DNA of 64,000 bases from Collimonas pratensis (GTDB lineage Bacteria; Pseudomonadota; Gammaproteobacteria; Burkholderiales; Burkholderiaceae_D): NCBI RefSeq assembly GCF_001584185.1, contig NZ_CP013234.1, positions 1,798,001 to 1,862,000 on the forward strand, given 5' to 3'. The translations under genes and the position numbers were made by a program. Shown one piece after another: positions 43,635 to 51,505 of this stretch (the first letter of the stretch is position 1; every line of letters begins with the position of its first letter). The notes beneath the pieces are model-generated. The model searched no databases. It had not been told where the DNA came from and was given only the letters and a program-made list of their open reading frames with translations.

Positions 43635-43737
43635 CAGCGTTGTTCCGCATTCCCAGATGGGCGTAATGGGTTCACAACCAACGCACTACGAGCAAGCAAG
43701 TCGGCGTCACCTTCAAAACCACCAAAATTGGCCGATA

Positions 43738-44157
43738 TTAACTGAAGTACTCCACGATTTCTTTATCATCCTCAATCATGTGGTCAGTGATGTGGAATAC
43801 ATCATTAATCCACTCATGTGCCAGCGCTTCTGTGCGGTCAAGTATCCGGCCTAAGAAGGTCACATGGCTCCAGGGGGAGTCTCTCGCATCAACCAAGCCA
43901 ACTTGGAAATTGTCGCCATTCATCCAAATCTGGAATGGGAATGCCAACCTGGCTTCAGGGCCGACCTCATCGCTGCCCCACTCGCCTAAGCTGATTATGC
44001 CGCTGAGACGCTTCTCGCTGTGCCCATGCGTATATTGTGCATAGTAGACTGCGAACGCATCGTCATCTTTGTATACAAATCGTGTCAGTCTGACTATCGC
44101 ATTTTGGCAGCAATTACAGACTGACTCGGTCGGCTCCTCAAATTCAATTCTTAGCAT
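43738..44157 (-). CDS. Orphan protein of unknown function (acidic, Cys-containing N-terminus)
   Basis: A 139-aa protein, MLRIEFEEPTESVCNCCQNA at the start, with a Cys-x-Cys-Cys cluster, then alternating strands (FAVYYAQYTHG, GIISLGEWGSDE) and HEWINDVFHITDHMIEDD. It looks like a complete, folded small protein of a widespread but uncharacterised type; I cannot name the family. ATG 44157. Confidence 0.65.
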   Translation of the reverse strand: MLRIEFEEPTESVCNCCQNAIVRLTRFVYKDDDAFAVYYAQYTHGHSEKRLSGIISLGEWGSDEVGPEARLAFPFQIWMNGDNFQVGLVDARDSPWSHVTFLGRILDRTEALAHEWINDVFHITDHMIEDDKEIVEYFS

Positions 44158-44255
44158 CGATGTATTCTCAACGTAGTGGCATATTCAAAAATGTCATACT
44201 CGATAATTGACCAAACAAAGAATGAACAATAACTACTCGCTGGTTGCGGGCTTAA

Positions 44256-44630
44256 TTAGCGCGACCATTTGCCAGGCATTGGGGGATCTATTCTTGATCC
44301 CGGTTCTTGGCCGGTTTCGATGAAATTAAGTACGTACTGCAGCGCCATCTCAAGTTCATCTTGGTTGCACCAATATTCATCCATTGTGCCAAAACTGGTG
44401 TAACGAGAACGATTGAATCCATCTTCAATGTCGTTGTACCAAATCACTGTCGTGCCGATAATGGCGACTATCCAGAACCCGTTTCCAAGTTCTCCGTAGG
44501 ATTTTTCTTCCCACTTATGCGGCGAGACACGTATCGCCTCCCACAATCTCGCTTGCTGTGGATTCATGCGAATTTCGGCGGCGTTGATTTTGTCCCATAG
44601 TGATGCTTCGGAAATTGGTTCCCAGTCCAT
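44256..44630 (-). CDS. Orphan protein of unknown function
   Basis: A 124-aa protein: MDWEPISEASLWDKINAAEI, then ELGNGFWIVAIIGTTVIWYNDIEDGFN and DELEMALQYVLNFIE. The alternation of a helix, beta hairpins with Trp/Tyr and an acidic helix is common in immunity-like SMI1 or SUKH neighbours, but no family can be asserted. ATG 44630 follows ATTTTTTCTAAAC spacer (minus-strand GTTTAGAAAAAAT). Confidence 0.6.
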   Translation of the reverse strand: MDWEPISEASLWDKINAAEIRMNPQQARLWEAIRVSPHKWEEKSYGELGNGFWIVAIIGTTVIWYNDIEDGFNRSRYTSFGTMDEYWCNQDELEMALQYVLNFIETGQEPGSRIDPPMPGKWSR

Positions 44631-44763
44631 ATTTTTTCTAAACGGTGTCCAATTGAGATGATGTCACATAGATGAAGGTAAATGCGCAACAAATCACAGG
44701 TGATCGTTGTTGTTAAATAGCGGTCAATTTCATCGGTCGATCATGGACGAGTTCCGTCGTGGG

Positions 44764-45066
44764 CTATAGATATTCAACATGCGTGCCACGAGGTACGTAG
44801 CCGAAGATTTTGAATCCTGTCTCTGTCGTGACGCCAGGCACATGCACTGAGCGGAGCACCCGCAGAACAGCCTCATGCTGGGCCGCGGACGTCACGGAAA
44901 TCTCAACCCACTCATCCTCTTCGTGGTGTCCATAGAAGTGGTGGAACCACTCCCCATCCCACGCACTGACGTATCCGCTATGCAAATTACGCACGCGAAA
45001 CCGAGGTGATGGCGTGCCGAGCCCGATCATACCGAGCCTCAATTCCTCCCACTTCGTGTTGTTCAT
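44764..45066 (-). CDS. DUF6678-like small protein
   Basis: A 100-aa protein from ATG 45066 (MNNTKWEELRLGMIGLGTPS) with SGYVSAWDGEWFHHFYGHHEEDEWVEI and HVPGVTTETGFKIFGYV, matching what I recall of DUF6678. A start four codons upstream (45078) is possible. Probably a complete protein; function unknown, members often occur as orphan or immunity-type genes. Confidence 0.65.
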   Translation of the reverse strand: MNNTKWEELRLGMIGLGTPSPRFRVRNLHSGYVSAWDGEWFHHFYGHHEEDEWVEISVTSAAQHEAVLRVLRSVHVPGVTTETGFKIFGYVPRGTHVEYL

Positions 45067-45146
45067 GACAGGAGACATATAGAGCGCCTAGTTGATGGCG
45101 GACACGAATGTCCGCAACGCCGATTTGCGCCTTTGAGACCTTTGGC

Positions 45147-45494
45147 CTATGCCCATTCTGTGACCCACGAAAAGCTGATTACTGGCTTTAATTGTAACGA
45201 GAAAAAACCAATACCAGGTTGCTGAAATTTGAGAAATAGGACTTCTCTTTGGGCATTGCACTCTAGGTTCCAATCGACCACGCCCTTCAAGTTAAAATCT
45301 GCACGAAGCGTATCGTTGTGCCACCACCTGAATGATATCTCACCATCATCAGGCGCAATGATGGCGATTATCCGATCACAGTTGCGAACCGACACAAATT
45401 TCGCGCCGTAACACCACCCCACCTCAGGGTTAAGTATCTCGGGCTCAGCTTCAAAAAAACCTAGGTACTCAGTGAGTTCAGGACGATCTGACAT
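45147..45494 (-). CDS. Orphan protein of unknown function
   Basis: A 115-aa protein with strand-rich sequence (RIIAIIAPDDGEISFRWWHN, VLFLKFQQPGIGFFSLQLKP). No family recognised. ATG 45494 is 12 nt after GTTAGAA on its strand. Lower GC than the core genome. Confidence 0.58.
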   Translation of the reverse strand: MSDRPELTEYLGFFEAEPEILNPEVGWCYGAKFVSVRNCDRIIAIIAPDDGEISFRWWHNDTLRADFNLKGVVDWNLECNAQREVLFLKFQQPGIGFFSLQLKPVISFSWVTEWA

Positions 45495-45581
45495 AGAGTT
45501 CTAACGAATATGCAGTAAAAAGGGGGGGGGCGTTCATCGTGTCGCAAGTCAAATATCATAGCCGCATTAGAGGACTGCTAT

Positions 45582-45608
45582 TGGCCGTTTTGAGCCGATC
45601 GCAACTGG
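45582..45608. repeat. Dispersed 27-bp motif TGGCCGTTTTGAGC, copy 3
   Basis: TGGCCGTTTTGAGCCGATCG continuing to CAACTGG, the closest of the three to the inferred consensus. Lies between the orphan gene ending upstream on the minus strand and the next membrane-protein gene. Confidence 0.6.
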
Positions 45609-45712
45609 TTGATTTCGCTCTGTGGAGGACACTCACGTTCTAATAAAATGCGTCGTTATACTCTATTGGCTGGCGGGTTGCTTTTTCACTTGGTGTCGAT
45701 ATTGGCACGGAT

Positions 45713-46261
45713 TTATTCTGATTTTTTCTCCAACCCCTCCGGCCTCATAGCAAGGATCGCCCCAAGTCCAATACCAATGGCGATAACGAGAACCAAAAAG
45801 AAGAGATCTTCTCGAAAAGGGGGTAAAAAGCCGGTTAAAGCAGCTGGAAGCCGATCTTTTAAATGAGAAGTGATTAAGGGGAGAGTTATGCATGTAAAAG
45901 AAATTGCTGAAACGCCTCCTCCAAGCGCACAAGACATGGTAACTCTGGACATTTTCTTCTCAAACTGCAGCTTTCGCTGACTAGCTATTATTCTTGATGC
46001 AAGCCAAAACAAAAATGCTGCAGCGAATGTTGGTGCTAGCGTAAAAATCCAGCTTCCGAACGGCGCCCCGACAATCGCACCGAACCACCATAATAATGGA
46101 AGCATCATGCTGCCAATTAGGAGGTCTACAATATTTCCTTTAAATGCTCCTCCTGTTCCTATATAGAGGACAAACAGCAACGGTCCCATTAGAACCGGCC
46201 CGAGGCCGAAGAAGACGGAAAGGACGAGTCGCAGGCTAGGAGGTTTCACAGCTTTGATCAT
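45713..46261 (-). CDS. Membrane protein of unknown function
   Basis: About 182 aa from ATG 46261 with four to five hydrophobic segments (VLSVFFGLGPVLMGPLLFVLY, LIGSMMLPLLWWFGAIVG, IFTLAPTFAAAFLFWLAS, LFFLVLVIAIGIGLGAIL). The frame is open to 46528, but that part runs through the MITE-like element and is not credible; ATG 46318 is another option. No family recognised. Confidence 0.55.
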   Translation of the reverse strand: MIKAVKPPSLRLVLSVFFGLGPVLMGPLLFVLYIGTGGAFKGNIVDLLIGSMMLPLLWWFGAIVGAPFGSWIFTLAPTFAAAFLFWLASRIIASQRKLQFEKKMSRVTMSCALGGGVSAISFTCITLPLITSHLKDRLPAALTGFLPPFREDLFFLVLVIAIGIGLGAILAMRPEGLEKKSE

Positions 46262-46371
46262 TGAATTGATGTATGCGTATCCATGATGTGGAAATACATG
46301 ACGAATGTTGACACACATAAATTGCCACAGCAACATCGAATTGGACGGGTGCGTCTGGGGCTGCTTCTGGC

Positions 46372-46513
46372 CGAGGCTGTGTAAAAACGTAGAGATTTTT
46401 AACCGATTTAAAAATCGTCTTCTCAGATCGAGCTGTATTCGATTTTCTCGGTATCGGGATGGGTCTTCCCTACCCACGATTTTTTTGCGGATTTGAGTTT
46501 TTACACAGCCTCG
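46372..46513. mobile_element. MITE-like element, copy 2 (142 bp)
   Basis: Same sequence as 36803-36942 with a few changes (for example GGGATGGGTCTTCCC against GGGAAGGGTCTCCC). The flanks extend the inverted repeat to GGCCGAGGCTG...CAGCCTCGGCC. No coding content. It sits just upstream of the membrane-protein gene at 45713-46261 and 68 bp from the second insertion sequence. Confidence 0.85.
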
Positions 46514-46632
46514 GCCGATAGAAGACAACTACTTCCGATTCGAAGCGGGCATCCGCTATGAGCCTGTGCGTTGAGGTAGCCTGACATTTTCGGACACTTC
46601 TATTTGATAAACTTATCAAAGGGAGAACTGAA

Positions 46633-46941
46633 ATGAAATTGAAGACGTACACGCCGGAATTCCGGGCTGAAGCGGTCAAACTGGTGTTGGCACAAGGGCT
46701 ATCGCTAGAAGAGGCGGCGCAGCGGATCGCAATGCCCAAGGGGACACTGGGTAACTGGGTGAGCGCAGCAAAGCGCGGCAATGGAGGCGCTGCGGCGCCT
46801 GGCAGTCGAACGGTTCCCGAGCTGGAGGTAGAGGTTGCGAGGTTGCGCAGAGAATTGGCCGAGTCGAACATGGAACGAGACGTGTTAAAAAAGGCCACCG
46901 CGTACTTTGCACGGGAGTCGCTGCCCAGTACGCGCAAGTGA
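46633..46941 (+). CDS. IS3-family transposase OrfA
   Basis: A 102-aa HTH protein (TYTPEFRAEAVKLVLAQGLS, EEAAQRIAMPKGTLGNWVSAAK) with a leucine-zipper-like C-terminus (LEVEVARLRRELAESNMERD). A-AAA-AAG at 46887-46893 is the classical -1 signal; after it the OrfB frame is open (VAAQYAQVNAMRPDFPLALL), so a fused OrfAB is expected. AGGGAGAACTGAA precedes the ATG. Confidence 0.92.
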   Translation: MKLKTYTPEFRAEAVKLVLAQGLSLEEAAQRIAMPKGTLGNWVSAAKRGNGGAAAPGSRTVPELEVEVARLRRELAESNMERDVLKKATAYFARESLPSTRK

Positions 46942-47798
46942 ACGCCATGCGACCCGACTTTCCTCTGGCCCTGCTGTGCCGCGTTTTTGACGTGTCGCGC
47001 AGTGGTTTTTATGCATGGCTGGGGCGCGCGCCTTCACAGCGTATGCGGGACGATGAACGCCTGAAGGTGGCGATCAAGGCTGCTCATGTCCAGGCGCGGG
47101 AAACCTATGGGCCACTGCGCATGTGGCCGGAACTGGTCGCGCAGGGGTTCGACACGGGACGCGACCGTATCGTGCGGCTGCGACGGGAACTGGGCCTGCG
47201 CTGCAAGCAAAAGCGCAAGTTCAAAGCCACCACGAATTCGAAGCACGGCTTTCCGGTGGCGGAGAACCTGTTGAATCAGACGTTTGCCCCGACGCGGCCT
47301 GATGAAGCCTGGGTAACTGACATAACGTATGTATCGACCGGCGAAGGCTGGCTTTACCTGGCGGGCATCAAGGACGTCTTCACATGCGAGATAGTTGGCT
47401 ATGCGATGGGAGCACGCATGACGCAGGAGCTGACGGCGCAGGCTCTGTGGCGGGCAGTGCGCAACAAGCGGCCAGCACCGGGCCTGATTCATCACTCGGA
47501 CAGAGGTAGCCAGTACTGTGCTGACGACTACCGGAAGCTGGTCGAGCAGTTTGGCATGCTGCCTTCCATGTCGCGTAAGGGAAACTGCTACGACAATGCC
47601 CCTATGGAGAGTTTTTGGGGAAGTCTGAAGAACGAGATGATTCATCATCAGAGATATGCGACCCGTGCCGACGCCGAATCGGCAATCAAGGAGTACATCG
47701 AAATTTTCTACAACCGCCAGCGGCGTCATTCGCGCCTTGGCTATATTTCGCCGGCACAGTTCGCTGAGAATTTCAGAAAAACTGAGCTGGCCGCTTGA
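46938..47798 (+). CDS. IS3-family transposase OrfB (DDE integrase domain)
   Basis: A 286-aa catalytic part: SRSGFYAWLGR near the N-terminus, EAWVTDITYVSTGEGWLYLA (first D), LIHHSDRGSQYCADDY (second D) and NAPMESFWGSLKNEM (E), with RRHSRLGYISPAQF at the end. All DDE residues are present. GTG 46938 overlaps the OrfA stop but true expression is likely by frameshift from OrfA. Confidence 0.94.
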   Translation: MNAMRPDFPLALLCRVFDVSRSGFYAWLGRAPSQRMRDDERLKVAIKAAHVQARETYGPLRMWPELVAQGFDTGRDRIVRLRRELGLRCKQKRKFKATTNSKHGFPVAENLLNQTFAPTRPDEAWVTDITYVSTGEGWLYLAGIKDVFTCEIVGYAMGARMTQELTAQALWRAVRNKRPAPGLIHHSDRGSQYCADDYRKLVEQFGMLPSMSRKGNCYDNAPMESFWGSLKNEMIHHQRYATRADAESAIKEYIEIFYNRQRRHSRLGYISPAQFAENFRKTELAA

Positions 47799-47859
47799 GA
47801 CGGAAGTGTCCGTTATTGACAGTACACCTCACGGTGTGGAAGAAATTTTTCCCGCTCGA

Positions 47860-48294
47860 TCATGAATCCCGTCCGTCTCTCAACACGGTTTCTCCGGTGC
47901 GTGGATTCGTCAGAGTTACGTTCTCGAGCGCCTTGATTCGCCACTCGGCTGCCTGCCGCGTCAGCACGGCAAGGATCACCGTGTCGACAGCGTGTGGCCC
48001 CGCTGGATGAGCCGCTCCGACCGCGAGGCGGCTCCAGAAGTGCATGACTGCCGCGTCGTCGCTAATCGTGACTACATCGATTAGCTCGTTCTCAAGCATG
48101 GAATCGCTGTAGATGGTTGCGTGGATGGGCGCATGCAGCTTGACGATCTCATCGACACCGCGCACATAGTGCCCGAACCGATTCACGAACGTCGCATCCT
48201 CATGGAACAGTGCTCCGAAGGATTGCATGTCGTGATTGTTCCAAGCGGTTTGAAACGCGTGAAGTGCGTCTTCGGGATGTTTCATTTGATTCAT
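47860..48294 (-). CDS. SnoaL/SgcJ-like NTF2-fold protein
   Basis: A 144-aa protein: HPEDALHAFQTAWNNHDMQSFGALFHEDATFVNRFGHYVRGVDEI, shown here by its core ALHAFQTAWNNHDMQSFGAL, and strands AVMHFWSRLAVGAA, DTVILAVLTRQAAEWRIKAL. These features fit the SgcJ/EcaC NTF2-like group. ATG 48294 preferred over 48285; the frame is open to 48396. The minus strand carries GTTGGGT 30 nt upstream. Confidence 0.75.
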   Translation of the reverse strand: MNQMKHPEDALHAFQTAWNNHDMQSFGALFHEDATFVNRFGHYVRGVDEIVKLHAPIHATIYSDSMLENELIDVVTISDDAAVMHFWSRLAVGAAHPAGPHAVDTVILAVLTRQAAEWRIKALENVTLTNPRTGETVLRDGRDS

Positions 48295-48412
48295 GTGATC
48301 CTCATAAGCGTCTATGTGAAAGTACCCAACGTCTGTTTTGGGGCTTACGGTCGAGCGGACAAGGCAAATCCTGTTCGACCACGGATGTCGGCTCATGGCC
48401 GGTTGCTGATAT

Positions 48413-48676
48413 TTAGAGAATATTTTCGCTGATTTGAAAATATCCCGCTTCCTTGAGCATCGTCAACAATTCTGCATCTAAACTTTCGTCACTAAGTTCG
48501 TGGTTTTTGCCAGGCCCTTTCCAATGCCAAACAAGCTGCTGAGCGAGGCTGTCTAGTTCAACGAATTCATCGCTTACCATTTCCCCGATGTGAATATTTC
48601 CAATTGATGGGTCGGCTTTTATCAATCGTTTGAATACAGTGGTCGGTAGCTCTCCGTCAAGAATTGCTTCAAGCAT
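48413..48676 (-). CDS. Small orphan protein of unknown function
   Basis: An 87-aa acidic protein (MLEAILDGELPTTVFKRLIK, DEFVELDSLAQQLVWHWKGPGK, LLTMLKEAGYFQ). Mostly helical by pattern. No family recognised; size and charge resemble immunity proteins. ATG 48676. Confidence 0.55.
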   Translation of the reverse strand: MLEAILDGELPTTVFKRLIKADPSIGNIHIGEMVSDEFVELDSLAQQLVWHWKGPGKNHELSDESLDAELLTMLKEAGYFQISENIL

Positions 48677-48803
48677 AAGCTCAGTCCATTAAGAAATAAT
48701 GCAACGTTTTGAACATATATTGAAACTAGGATGCCCGCCTCTGGCTGATTTTCGACGGTAAGCAATTCAGGGCTGAATGATTTGGATTGCGCGCTGGAAT
48801 TCA

Positions 48804-49259
48804 CTAGTCTTCTATCGGGGCTAAGCCTTTACGCATTTTTTCTTTGAGGCCATCGAGCATCTGCTGAAGCACTTCCGGTGAATGTCCCGTCCAATCATTC
48901 ACCTTACCGGTGATTCTCACGGGTTGGCGTGTGCGGTAGGATTGTGTAGGGTTACCGGCAAATCGCTTATTTGTCAGATTTGGATCATCCTCAAAAGTGC
49001 CTGTGGGTTCGACGATGTAGATGTAACCACGGTCCTCCGCTCCGGCAAGCGAGGTGGACAATTCCGCACCCCAGACAGCCGGCTCTAAGAGGGCAGTGAA
49101 ATATACGTTGTTTGAGACCCGCCCCTCCTCGAAGTTGGATGCGAAACCTGGCACTAACAGGTCGCCTATTTCGAGACGGTATTTAGTACCATGGTAAAAA
49201 GGCCCTTTGACGTTGCTGCAGCTTTCATGCGTGACTGGGTTCCAATCTAGATTGCTCAT
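48804..49259 (-). CDS. arr: NAD(+)-rifampin ADP-ribosyltransferase
   Basis: A 151-aa Arr enzyme, which inactivates rifamycins by ADP-ribosylation. Clear family blocks: GPFYHGTKYRLEIGDLLVPG, YFTALLEPAVWGAELS, GYIYIVEPTGTFEDDPNLTN and GNPTQSYRTRQPVRI. The NAD-binding His in YHGTK, the Tyr in YIYIVEP and Asp in DDPNLTNKRF are present. ATG 49259 follows AGGAGATGCGC. Chromosomal arr occurs in soil bacteria and also in integron cassettes; here it ends a run of same-strand small genes. Confidence 0.93.
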   Translation of the reverse strand: MSNLDWNPVTHESCSNVKGPFYHGTKYRLEIGDLLVPGFASNFEEGRVSNNVYFTALLEPAVWGAELSTSLAGAEDRGYIYIVEPTGTFEDDPNLTNKRFAGNPTQSYRTRQPVRITGKVNDWTGHSPEVLQQMLDGLKEKMRKGLAPIED

Positions 49260-49467
49260 ATGCGCATCTCCTAAAAATTTCATTTTTGGCGCAACGGAAA
49301 CTTTAATGTGAAGGTCTGCCCTTGACTGTTTTCAGGCAGTTGCATCGCAGGAGTTCCAGATTCGACCTGACACTTGATGCCAGATCAAGTTAGAGATAGT
49401 ACATATTATTCATGCACAGCATAGTGACATCGCTTATATTTCCAGATAATAAATAAGAGCGGAACTT

Positions 49468-50538
49468 ATGATTTCGATGCTGCGTAATCTTGTTGGCGTT
49501 TCGATATTTCTTTGCGCAGCCAGCGCCAGCGCTGCCGCCATGACCGTGCATCTGGATCAGGCGGAGCGCACTGGCGCCGGTGGCCCTGATGCAAGATGGA
49601 TCATGAGTCTTGCCGGCGAAATCGATGCCGCTGCGCCGGCGCGGGTGAAGGCAGCGCTGGCGCGTACCGGTCCGGCTGGTGTCGAGGTGTACCTCGATTC
49701 GACCGGCGGCGATCTGCTGGCCGGGATGGAAATCGGCCAGTTGCTGCGGCAGGCGAGGGCGAATACGCATGTCGGACGCTATATGACTGCTCGCAACGAC
49801 CAGATTGCCGGCGCTGGGCCGGGCGTTTGCTACAGCGCCTGTTCGCTGGCCTTCCTGGGTGGCGTCTACCGCTATGTCGGCGCGGGTTCGCAGTACGGCG
49901 TGCATCGGGTTTCGCGCGCTTCCGGTCCGGCGGCTGGCGATCTCGATACCGGGCAAATCGTTTCGGCCGGCATCGCCCGCTACATACGGGGGATGGGCGT
50001 GGGGCAGGGTTTGCTGGATCTGCTGGTGCAGCAGGGCGAGCACGGCATCTACCTGCTGAGCGATGCCGAGATGAAGGCACTGAACGTGGTCAACAACGGC
50101 CGCCAGCCGGCCGACTGGTCGGTGGAGATCACCGATGGCGGCGAGTTTTTGCGCGGCATGCAGGATACCGAATACGGGCGCGGCAAAATCGCCTTCCTGT
50201 GCGACCAGAACAAGATCCTGATGTTCACTTTTGACCAGGTCGGCGACAAGGCGCCGTCGCTGGCGACAGGCAGCTGGATCCATTCCTTGCTGCTGGATGG
50301 CGGCGCGATGGCCTTGTTGGATCCGGACAGCATGGTGGCCGACAAGGGGGAGCTGCAAACCTTTTTCACGCTGACGGCGGAGCAAGCTGGCCGCATTGCT
50401 GCCAGCCGTTCCGTCGGCCACGCCATGCGCGCCGCACGCGATGCGCCGGCTTTGGTCGGCTTCAAGGTGGATGTTCCGGCCGCCTCTGCGCAAAAAGTCA
50501 GGGCCTTCATCAATCACTGCATGGCTGCGCTGCCATAG
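49468..50538 (+). CDS. Exported ClpP/crotonase-fold protein (COG3904-like)
   Basis: A 356-aa exported protein. A signal peptide (about 1-23, ending SASAAA) precedes a ClpP-like domain: VEVYLDSTGGDLLAGMEIG at 73-91, GVCYSACSLAFLGG at 119-132 with Ser123 as candidate nucleophile, and GVHRVSR with His146, spaced as in ClpP. A C-terminal extension of about 150 residues has no recognised domain. It may be a periplasmic serine protease or an inactive relative. ATG 49468. Confidence 0.75.
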   Translation: MISMLRNLVGVSIFLCAASASAAAMTVHLDQAERTGAGGPDARWIMSLAGEIDAAAPARVKAALARTGPAGVEVYLDSTGGDLLAGMEIGQLLRQARANTHVGRYMTARNDQIAGAGPGVCYSACSLAFLGGVYRYVGAGSQYGVHRVSRASGPAAGDLDTGQIVSAGIARYIRGMGVGQGLLDLLVQQGEHGIYLLSDAEMKALNVVNNGRQPADWSVEITDGGEFLRGMQDTEYGRGKIAFLCDQNKILMFTFDQVGDKAPSLATGSWIHSLLLDGGAMALLDPDSMVADKGELQTFFTLTAEQAGRIAASRSVGHAMRAARDAPALVGFKVDVPAASAQKVRAFINHCMAALP

Positions 50539-50545
50539 CGCGCCG

Positions 50546-51505
50546 TCAGCCAGGCTGATAGATCATGGCGCGCGATTCGCCCATCAGGAAGGGCCGGTTG
50601 GGTTCGATCACTTCGCGCAGATAGCGCCACAGCGCTGCCACCCGCGCCACATTGCGGGTTTCGGTGGCGGCCACCAGCCAGAAAGCACGTTCGATATCGA
50701 CCTGGCCGTCTAGCACCGGCACCAGATCGTCGCTTTGCTGCGCCAGGAAGCAGGGCAGGATAGCCAGTCCCTGGCCGCTGCGCGCTGCCGTGTACTGGGC
50801 GATCACGCTGGTGCTGCGGAAGGCGCGGTGAGCGGCCGGGGCGACATTGTCCTTGTAGCGCAACTCTTCGCTGAACACGAGGTCGTCGACATAGCCGATG
50901 AAGGCGTGCTGGTTCAGATCCTGCACGGTCTTGATCGGCGCATGGCTGTCCAGGTAGGCGCGGGTGGCGTACAGCTTGAGCAGGTAATCGGTGAGCTTGG
51001 TGACCACGTAGTTGCCGGTTTGCGGCCGTTCGATGGTGACGCCGATGTCGGCCTCGCGCTTGGACAGGTTGACGAAACGCGGCACCGGCAGCAGGTCGAC
51101 CGTGATATGCGGATGCCGTGCGCAGAAGTGCGCCAGGTGCGGCGCCAGCACGAAGGTGCCGAAGCCTTCCGTGGCGCCGAGCCGGACCTGGCCTGACAGC
51201 AGGCGGTTGTGGCCGCTCAGTTCCTCGGCGGCGGCGTACACCGTGCTTTCCATTTTTTCGGCGTATTCGATCAGGCGGTGGCCTTCGGCGGTCAGGGTAT
51301 AGCCCTGGTTGTTGCGCTCGAACAGCTGGCTGCCGACCTGTTCCTCGAAGCGGCGCATGCGGCGCGATACGGTCGAGTGGTCTATGCCCAGCTTTTTGGC
51401 GGCCGCCACCAGCCCCTGGCTGCGGGTCAGCTCCAGGAACACGCGCAGGTTGTCCCAGTCGAGCATGGCGCTTGTCGGTTTCACTTGCTTCTCCTTGCTT
51501 TGCAT
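50546..51505 (-). CDS. LysR-family transcriptional regulator (likely of the mms/valine genes)
   Basis: A 319-aa regulator with HTH LDWDNLRVFLELTRSQGLVA plus GIDHSTVSRRMRRFEEQVG and an effector domain from about 105 (SGQVRLGATEGFGTFVLAP). An alternative start is MLDWDNL at residue 14. Divergent from the branched-chain-type binding protein and mmsAB genes, 131 bp from the first, so a regulator of that cluster is likely. Confidence 0.92.
   Translation of the reverse strand: MQSKEKQVKPTSAMLDWDNLRVFLELTRSQGLVAAAKKLGIDHSTVSRRMRRFEEQVGSQLFERNNQGYTLTAEGHRLIEYAEKMESTVYAAAEELSGHNRLLSGQVRLGATEGFGTFVLAPHLAHFCARHPHITVDLLPVPRFVNLSKREADIGVTIERPQTGNYVVTKLTDYLLKLYATRAYLDSHAPIKTVQDLNQHAFIGYVDDLVFSEELRYKDNVAPAAHRAFRSTSVIAQYTAARSGQGLAILPCFLAQQSDDLVPVLDGQVDIERAFWLVAATETRNVARVAALWRYLREVIEPNRPFLMGESRAMIYQPG

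Larger units (their letters stand above)
46582..47821 (+). mobile_element. IS3-family insertion sequence, about 1240 bp
   Basis: Left end TGACATTTTCGGACACTTC (46582-46600) matches the inverted right end GGAAGTGTCCGTTATTGACA (to 47821) at most positions, with CGGACACTTC perfect. It carries orfA and orfB with an A6G slippery site. I found no convincing target duplication, so one end may have been rearranged or the exact ends be a base or two different. Confidence 0.88.

Noticed and set aside
46305..46496. Short protein frames repeated at 36736-37020 and 46305-46496 with the same residues.
   Set aside because: They are translations of the duplicated MITE-like element, not genes.
45713..46528. 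Full 271-codon version of the membrane protein.
   Set aside because: Its first third is read through the MITE-like element; ATG 46261 gives a sensible membrane protein.
43300..49300. Prophage or plasmid remnant as the source of the orphan genes.
   Set aside because: No phage structural, integrase, replication or partition genes are visible.
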